Assembly: GCA_021234155.1 (NCBI GenBank)
Contig: JAJEKV010000012.1
Coordinates: 4,653,789-4,717,788, forward strand
Length of the DNA stretch: 64,000 bases
Source: Isoetes taiwanensis
Lineage: Eukaryota > Streptophyta > Lycopodiopsida > Isoetales > Isoetaceae
Direction of reading: 5' to 3'
The position numbers and the translations under genes are program-made. The notes under the pieces are model-generated. The model was not told the DNA's origin. It saw only the letters and a list, made by a program, of their open reading frames with translations, and searched no databases. Of this stretch, positions 57,500 through 64,000 are shown in pieces (position 1 is the stretch's first letter; every line of letters starts with the position of its first letter).

Positions 57500-58400
57500 T
57501 TTTGGTTGTTTAGCACTTCACTCCTCGGCTCAGCCCCGGCTTGGACATCTCTGGCAGTATTCATGGTACTCCAATCTATGGAGACACTCTTTTCTTTTGC
57601 ACTAATTCCTCGGCCTCGGCCCCGGTCGGGCCTCGGCTTCGACTTGGACAAATGCAAGTACAACACCCCTATATGTTTAAAGAACTTACCCATCTTACTC
57701 ACCATCCATTGTTCAACCCATGCATGAGTAGTTTACCACACCTATTACTAATTCTAAAGTATTATCCATGAGGAGCCTACTTAAACCTACTACAATGGTG
57801 AAATGAATGTTGAGTACAGTAGGTGTGAGTCAGCTTCTAAGGGGTGAACCCAGGTATGAGTAAGCTCCCAATGAGTGATACTTTGGAATTGGTAGTAGAT
57901 GTGTATAAGCTCCACATGGGTAGTAGGCGTTGGTAGTAGGTGTGTATAAGCTCCGCATGGATGATACTTTAAAATTGTAGTAGGTATAAGTCAGCTCCTC
58001 ATACGTGATACTTTCAAGTTGGTGGTAGGTGCAAAAGAAAAGGGGCCAAGGAATTAGTGCAAAACAAAACAACATCCCCATAGATGGGAATACCATGGGC
58101 AGGCATGTTTTTGTCCGAACCAAGGCGAGGAATAGTGCGAAGGATGTCCAAATCGAGGCGAGGCCCCGTAGGTTTGAGTAGGCTCCTCATGATTGATACT
58201 TTAGAATTAGTAGAAGGTGTGAGTAGGCTCCTCATGGGTGATACTTTGGAATTCCTCCTCATGGGATGTTCTAGAATATAGTAGGCATGAGTAACCTGCT
58301 CATAAATGATACCTTGAAATTGGTAGTATTCTTCATAAGTGATACCTTAGAATTAGTAGTAGAGCATGTGTGTGTATGCTTGTTGTGTAAGACTTGGGCA
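57500..58400. repeat. Mixed satellite block, partly inverted
   Basis: 57.52-57.66 kb repeats the CTCGGCC family in the same sense as at 54.6 kb. From ~57.79 kb the sense flips: GGTAGTAGGTGTGAGT...AAGTATC-type units and the complement of CATGGTATTCCCATCTATGG (58077-58096) run in opposite orientation. The block therefore contains an inversion junction near 57.79 kb. Confidence 0.65.
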
Positions 58401-59385
58401 GAACTGCATCATCATGGGATGGTTAAAATAAGACTGAAATGATCAATAAAATAGAATAATGGTTTCAAATAAGGATAAATATCGAGGGAAACATATCATT
58501 TCCTAGGACGGAGAAATATTCTTGCATTAGTGATCATATATGCTATCAATCTTTTTTATCTGCTCTGCAAGTTCCATTGAGGAGAGCATGCTTAAATTTT
58601 TTAAAAACATATCATATGAAGCATGGTATTCAGCTTTAGCAGCTCCTGCATGTGTCATGTGGCAATCAAAATTCGCTTCGACTTCTTGGAATTTTTGCTA
58701 TCAACAAAATGAATAGAAGATTTAGTATATATTGAGAGCAGAAGATCGGTAAATCCCTAGTTTTGATATAAACATGTAGTGAAGTTCTTGTTCTGCATCC
58801 TGGGCTCACAAGGTAGATGAGGAGTTCATTGCAATGGAATAGAAGAAATCGTTGGATGAAGGAGAAATGGAAGAGGGCATTTTGACAATTTCGCAACAAA
58901 TAGGGGCATTTTTATAAATGCCTTTAAACATTGGGGTATTTTGACAACTTTACCTAAGTTGCTTCACAGTTCACACCAATATTGCTTTTATTTTACTAAA
59001 AGATGAAAGAAAATATGGTCCACGAGCCGAGAAAACTATCCAATGAAATCAAGCTGGAAAATAAGATATAATAGTTAAGGTATAATAGTTATCAATTTGG
59101 ACAATCAGATATAATAGGCTATAACTAGAGTCTCACATTATAATAATAGGAGCTTCAGAGGAGTCTGGCCACTATGCTAAAAAATAAAGCAAATATTGTG
59201 AAGCATGAGACTTATTACGCTGATTTTGTCAATTGATCCATACCTTGACCTATTGACAAATCAATTCTTACAGTTGTTTGGCAACAAGAGATGGATACCA
59301 ATTTAAGCAAGCAACTGCATGCTTCTACATCGAACCAGAAGAAGATTAACATTTTAGTTCTATTCATATAGTTGGCCACCCTTTT
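58401..59385. other. No gene recognised
   Basis: AT-rich spacer. TATAATAGTTA-type short repeats near 59066-59125. No coding support. Confidence 0.3.
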
Positions 59386-59389
59386 TTTG

Positions 59390-59835
59390 GGTCTTATTCA
59401 ACCTACTACCAATTCCAAAGTATCACCCATTATGAGCTTAATCACGCCTACTGTCCTCAACACTCATTTCTCAATTTATGAGGAGTTTACTGCCACTTAC
59501 TGCCAATTCCAAAGTATCATCCATGAAGAGTTGATTCATGCTTACTACCAATTTAAAAGTATCACACTCATTCCTACTACAATTTCAAGGTATCACCTTT
59601 GTAGAGATTATATACACCTATTACTAACACCTATCAATCCCAAAGTACTATCCATTGGGAGCTTACTCACACGTATTGCCGATTCCAAAGTTGCACCCAT
59701 TAGAGGCTGACTCACACCTACTGCCAATTCCAAAGTATCATCCATGTGAAGCTTACACACACCTATCATACTCGTCACACCTACTACCGACAAAAGTATC
59801 ATCCATAAGAAATTGAGTCGCACCCATCGTGCCAC
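59390..59835. repeat. CTACTACCAATTCCAAAG satellite, distal block
   Basis: Same family as 55.2-55.9 kb and in the same sense (CAACCTACTACCAATTCCAA; CCAAAGTATCATCCATG). A 112-codon ORF across it is a shadow of the repeat. Confidence 0.7.
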
Positions 59836-60112
59836 GTGGCGCCTACTTAACTGTCGATGGGGGTGGAGTTACAGATGGACGTTGTTTTCTTATTATATTA
59901 GAAAAAGGTGAAGTCTTTTCTTATTTGTCCTTTTGCATCATTTGACACACGTTAGCCTTGCTAAACTGTCCATATTCATATTCATTGTACGATTGTTTAT
60001 TTTGGGAAAGGACTATTAATAGTTGTGTTCCTCATTTATAGCATGGGCTACTTCTACAAGTTGATACACGAATTCAACCCCAAGGGTTAGAAATGACAAA
60101 ATTTGAACTAAA

Positions 60113-60151
60113 GAAATGTTCGCCGCAGCCTTGGCCGCCGCGATGAATTTC
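60113..60151. repeat. Dispersed GC-cored hairpin, copy 2
   Basis: GAAATGTTCGCCGC ... GCCGCGATGAATTTC, the counterpart of 51780-51818. The flanking spacer from 59836 to 60640 holds no gene I can recognise. Confidence 0.6.
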
Positions 60152-60639
60152 TTGTAAAATATATGTACCAAAAAAATCTTCCGCCCCTTAAAAAGAGTAG
60201 GACAAAATCCTACTCTTCAAAAATTAGTAGGACAAAGTCCAATTCATTAATTTTTTTTGTAGGACACCAGGTCCTGTTCATCTCAACAACAATTAGACAT
60301 TGGCAAATTTTGCAGGGCAAAACGTAAAGTTAACCTCACTTTTTTCAAACCCTGCTATTTATTGTATTCCACGTCCGTCTAAAACAAATTTGGCCTCGTA
60401 TCTATGCGCAAGAACCATAGCAGAGCCTAGATCGTATATGTCAAGCTGTTTCTAATCTCGAGCTAGTAGTATTCTAGAACCTTATATAGTCAATAAGGAA
60501 CCTAATGTAATGCTTCTTCATTTGTACTAGAGTCAATAATATGTAATTTATAAAGTGTATGGTTTTGTATTTTGCTCTCTAGATAAAAGGGCTTGGGCTC
60601 ATCTTGTCATTGTACTAGAATGTGATCAAGTACAATGAT

Positions 60640-63600
60640 AAGTGTGTTGCTAAGAAATGAAGTGCCCATCATGATTCACAATCTGTAGGAATGTCGACCA
60701 AATTTCCCGCTTCACTGTGCCAAACAAGCTTGAGACTTGGTAAGCCTGCCACAACTTATGCCTCAAGATCGGAACCAACTGAAAAGGGCTAAACCTTTGC
60801 GTCGAAAGACCTTCGCTCTCCGTCTTTTCCAAATCAACCACAGAAGCCAAGCTCTGCATAAATGAAACGCCTGCTGCTTGGCCATTGGCCAACTGCTAGG
60901 AAAGACTCCCAAGAGAATCTTCTGACTACATAGTGAAGACCCAAAGAGGGCTCTCACCCAGGACCAAGCTGCCCCTACCTGCACATTGAATGGGACAAAG
61001 CGGTGCTCAATGGTCTCGGCGCCCCCACATAGGGACATGTTTCCGCTACTTGAGGCTTGAACACGTGGACTCGGACACATTCACCCTGAGGCCTCTGATT
61101 GCAAGATCTGCCACAAAAGGGTACGGACTTTAGGAGGAGGCAATGTATTCCACGCCCACTTCCACATGGCCCGGGCCCCTTACCTCCCCTGGAAGCTTTT
61201 TAAGCGACCACTTATCCGAAGGCTGCAAGCGTGTCAAGGCCGCCTGAGAAGCCCATAAGCGATGCTACAACCGAGAAGCATCAAGTCCACTATCGACTTC
61301 CAAACGATTGACTTGAGAAGACAAGCGCGAATGGAATAGCATTAGCAATTACGGCCCAAGTCAGGTATGTCCCACGCCCGAGGCCAAAATCGTTCCTAAA
61401 AACTCCCACGGTGCGGATGACCCTCCCAATACCCGATCCACGGATGGATGTCACCCTGCGCAGCAATCCATCGCCCAGTACACAGGTGTAGGGAAGAGGC
61501 CAATGGAGATCTGAGAATCCAAGGGTACCCGAGAGAAAGGCGATGAGGCTACCATACACCTTCCTAGGGTCCAATGAAAAGAGAACCTTGACCACCTTCC
61601 AGGCCTTGAGAAGACCCTTAAGAAAAGGCGAAGCATGAGGGAATGGCCGCAAATCCTCAAACAGAGCCCGCGGCAAGCTGGCGGAATTGCTTTGGCTTCC
61701 TAAACACAATAGAGTGGCGAGCGTGACTACCGGTATATGAGAGCCAAACACGGGGACTGTTGCTCCTGCAACAAGCTGTCGGTGAATTTAGACACCCGAG
61801 ACAGCCGTTGTTAGCGACACATCAAGCATACCTAAGCCCCCGCCTTTAAGGGCGCTTTTACACACTTCCACCATGCGACCTTCACTGTAGCCCCTCCTCA
61901 TTTCCTCCCCAAACAAAATTGCGAATGGTGTCATCCAACTCCTTAACCACACTTTTAAAGCAAAGTATCACGGGAGGGCTGCATAAACATGAGTGCTTCT
62001 GAGCGACTTGGCTTACGAGTCCTACCAGCCATGGTGAGTTTACTTCCCCTCCACCGGTTCGGATCTTTTGCTTAAGATTACGTAATGTCTCCTTAAATTG
62101 CCCTAGCATTAATGTCCAAGCCAAATGGTATGCCTAACAGTTTGGCGGTACGTGTAATGGCGGGTAAGAGCCCAAGGAAACCGATTCAACCACGCAGAGG
62201 AGGTTCCTCAATACCCCACATGGTCGAACACCGACCAGTTAAGCAAACACCACTGAAGCTAAAGAAAAGGCATCAAAATATTCTTGGCTGCACGGAGATT
62301 GAACTCATCTGCATGAAGAAAGAAATGTATCATCACGCAAATTGGCCGCCAAACCCTCTGCGACCCATCACCCATGCGAGACCCTTGCACCACATTGTCG
62401 ACCAAGCGCCACGAAAAAAGCTACGAAAGAGCTTACGCCACTATAGTGAGAGCGAAGGGGGGCCAATGGACATCCCCGCCTAATGCCTCGGCCCATAGAA
62501 GATTGAAGAGGTCTCACCGACACCACAATTAGCCGCCCTAGCGGAACCGATGCGTTTCATAACCGTTTCCACGAAACTAGGTCCACACCTAAAGGCACAT
62601 CATATCCGCCAAGAACGCCGGTGACAACTGTCATAAGCCTTGGCAAAGTTCAGCTTAAGAAAAACAAGGGGCTGCCTCATCCTCACGAGCCCAATGCACA
62701 CCCTCAAAAGCAGCAGCCACATTATGAAGAATATTCTGGCGGGGAGAAAACCGGTGCCTTTCGGGCTAATGGCATGAACTTAAATCTTGGCTTAAGCCTC
62801 TCCATGAAAACCTTAGCAATGATTTTATACACTCACCGACAACATAGTAATAGGCCTCCAGTCATTGATGGTTTTAGGATGCTTACATTTGGGTATAAGT
62901 GAAATACAACTGTGATTGAGGAGAGCATGCATCGAGTTATTCCCCAAAAATCCACATACACTGCACTCACCGAAGTCCCCACCCACTTCGATCTTGCTGA
63001 AAAAACTCCAGCGGTATTCCATCCAACCCGGGACACTTATTAGGAGCCAGCGGTGGCATCGTCCCCCAACTCACTCGCCATGCCAGCAAAAGCTCACCAC
63101 GTCTTTGAAGGGTGAGATTCTTAATACGATACCTTAGCCAGCACCGGCTCACGAAAAACACTTGAGGGAAGCGGGCTCTCCTTGAAAAACCTTTCATAGT
63201 CTTGTTGCTACAAAGGCCTTGATAGCATCCGGGTTGCTACAACAACACTCCACAGGGTGTAACTATGTCAGACCATGGTACGGTACTTCTTCTGGCGGGC
63301 TGCTCGAGAAAAAAAGACTTTAGAGCAAGTGTCGGTTGTTTCAGCCATGTCAAACCAGCGGACCCTGGCTGCAACGACACCTTGGCCTCCTCGTCAACCC
63401 GCGATCGGCGAAGCACCTGGCACGCCTCCGCAAGCCATCGACCACCCCTCTAAGAGACTCGGTTCATATAAGGCATCCAACTGCGGCCGACGCGAAAGCC
63501 TTTTGCGCCCGCTCTTTTTTGTAAACCGTTTTACCCTAGCCAATCTTTAACCATTGCACTCATTCGCGCTATCGGCTGAATATCTGCCGCCAAATGAGCT

Positions 63601-64000
63601 TCTACGATCGGCCGTGAACTCTGGATCTGAAGAAAGCTTGTGTTAGAACCGATCACGAGAGGCCACGGTGGTTGGTCATGAAGCCGCTGAATGATGCGGG
63701 GAGTGTGATCGAGGAGGCAGAGGTGGCGAAACATTCACCCTAGTGAAGGCCGGAGCATAATCCAAGACTGGCTGGAGTGCCATAAACTCTATCGATACTA
63801 GAGTATGCCCTACCATGCCCCAACCAATTATTGCACCAAGTAAAATTCGATCCTGGGAAGCTCTGTCAAACCCCACTCCTGCACAAGCCTAAGCCATTGG
63901 TCACGCTCAAAACCACCAATCACAATATTCCGAACCAATACCATGCACGTCCTCACGGGAGCTCCACCATGTTAAAGTCACCCGGGACAAACCATGTAGA
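60640..64000 (-). mobile_element. L1-type LINE, degraded, open at the right edge
   Basis: Read on the minus strand from the window edge. Endonuclease: TWFVPGDFNMVE (63995-63960), the GDFN motif of APE-type LINE nucleases. Reverse transcriptase start: LAPNKCPGLDGIPLEFFQ (~63060-63000) and NHSCISLIPKCKHPKTINDW with RPITML (~62915-62840), matching APGPDG and the LIPK...RPI block. Later RT: VIKELDDTIRNFVWGG-like VVKELDDTIRNFVWGGNEEG (~61960-61885). C-terminal zinc region: ETIEHRF and AFHLCRAWLLWLIWKRRRAK (60763-61080). Same WLLWxIWKRRR family as the 10.25-10.92 kb fragment. Many frameshifts and stops. The FADD-type catalytic block was not located with confidence, and no poly(A) is obvious near 60640. 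Inactive. Confidence 0.75.

Noticed and set aside
57460-57705. Minus-strand Arg/Pro-rich ORF
   Set aside because: Composition is created by the CTCGGCC repeat; no domain.

Overview
This window is nuclear DNA from a land plant with a large, transposon-rich genome. Two conserved plant genes look intact: the HSP90 co-chaperone AHA1 (504-2253, 3 exons) and the mitochondrial complex I 75-kDa subunit NDUFS1 (27395-31162, 5 exons). Both have GT-AG introns under 1 kb. Everything else recognisable is transposable elements, satellites, foldbacks and broken gene copies. The protein divergence and the mix of old LINE, hAT, MULE, Helitron-like and TRIM elements suggest a vascular plant, perhaps a fern, lycophyte or gymnosperm. 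The lineage cannot be fixed from sequence alone.

Layout. 0-3.1 kb: AHA1 and its flank. 3.1-9.6 kb: a 44-bp-arm hairpin, then a ~6.2-kb insertion with Helitron-type ends (5' TC, 3' CTAGT, A|T target) splitting a minisatellite unit. The insertion holds a duplicated ~1.45-kb module and a frameshifted minus-strand HUH-endonuclease-like gene. 10.2-10.9 kb: LINE 3' end. 11.7-16.4 kb: a decayed, gene-sized zinc-finger/transposase-like locus. 20.6-22.0 kb: ~82-bp minisatellite array. 23.8-26.7 kb: LINE scraps, an MRH1/MDIS-type receptor kinase fragment and a hAT transposase remnant. 27.4-31.2 kb: NDUFS1. 32.9-34.45 kb: MULE-type transposase. 34.56-35.9 and 38.3-38.96 kb: arrays built on a GGTGATCCCGGAGG palindromic motif, flanking a C48/Ulp1-like protease gene (minus strand) and a fragment resembling the RLT homeobox-DDT protein.

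41.5-42.4 kb: hairpin and MITE-like element. 45.3-47.9 kb: two exons of one CDK-type kinase in opposite orientations, separated by a LINE whose 3' end is a GAATGA repeat. 48.8-50.1 kb: LRR receptor pseudogene. 52.0-52.5 kb: a complete TRIM (155-158 bp LTRs, Met-tRNA primer site, target duplication). 52.85-53.05 kb: nested foldback. 54.2-59.8 kb: several interleaved satellite families, one of which repeats perfect heat-shock-element motifs, plus a tRNA-derived SINE head. 60.65-64 kb: an L1-type LINE on the minus strand running off the window.

The two intact genes are unrelated housekeeping genes. The repeats show repeated nesting, gene-fragment capture and local inversion. The most unusual signals are the HSE-bearing satellite, the HUH-like gene inside a Helitron-bounded insertion, and the MULE/Ulp1/captured-exon region bordered by palindromic arrays.
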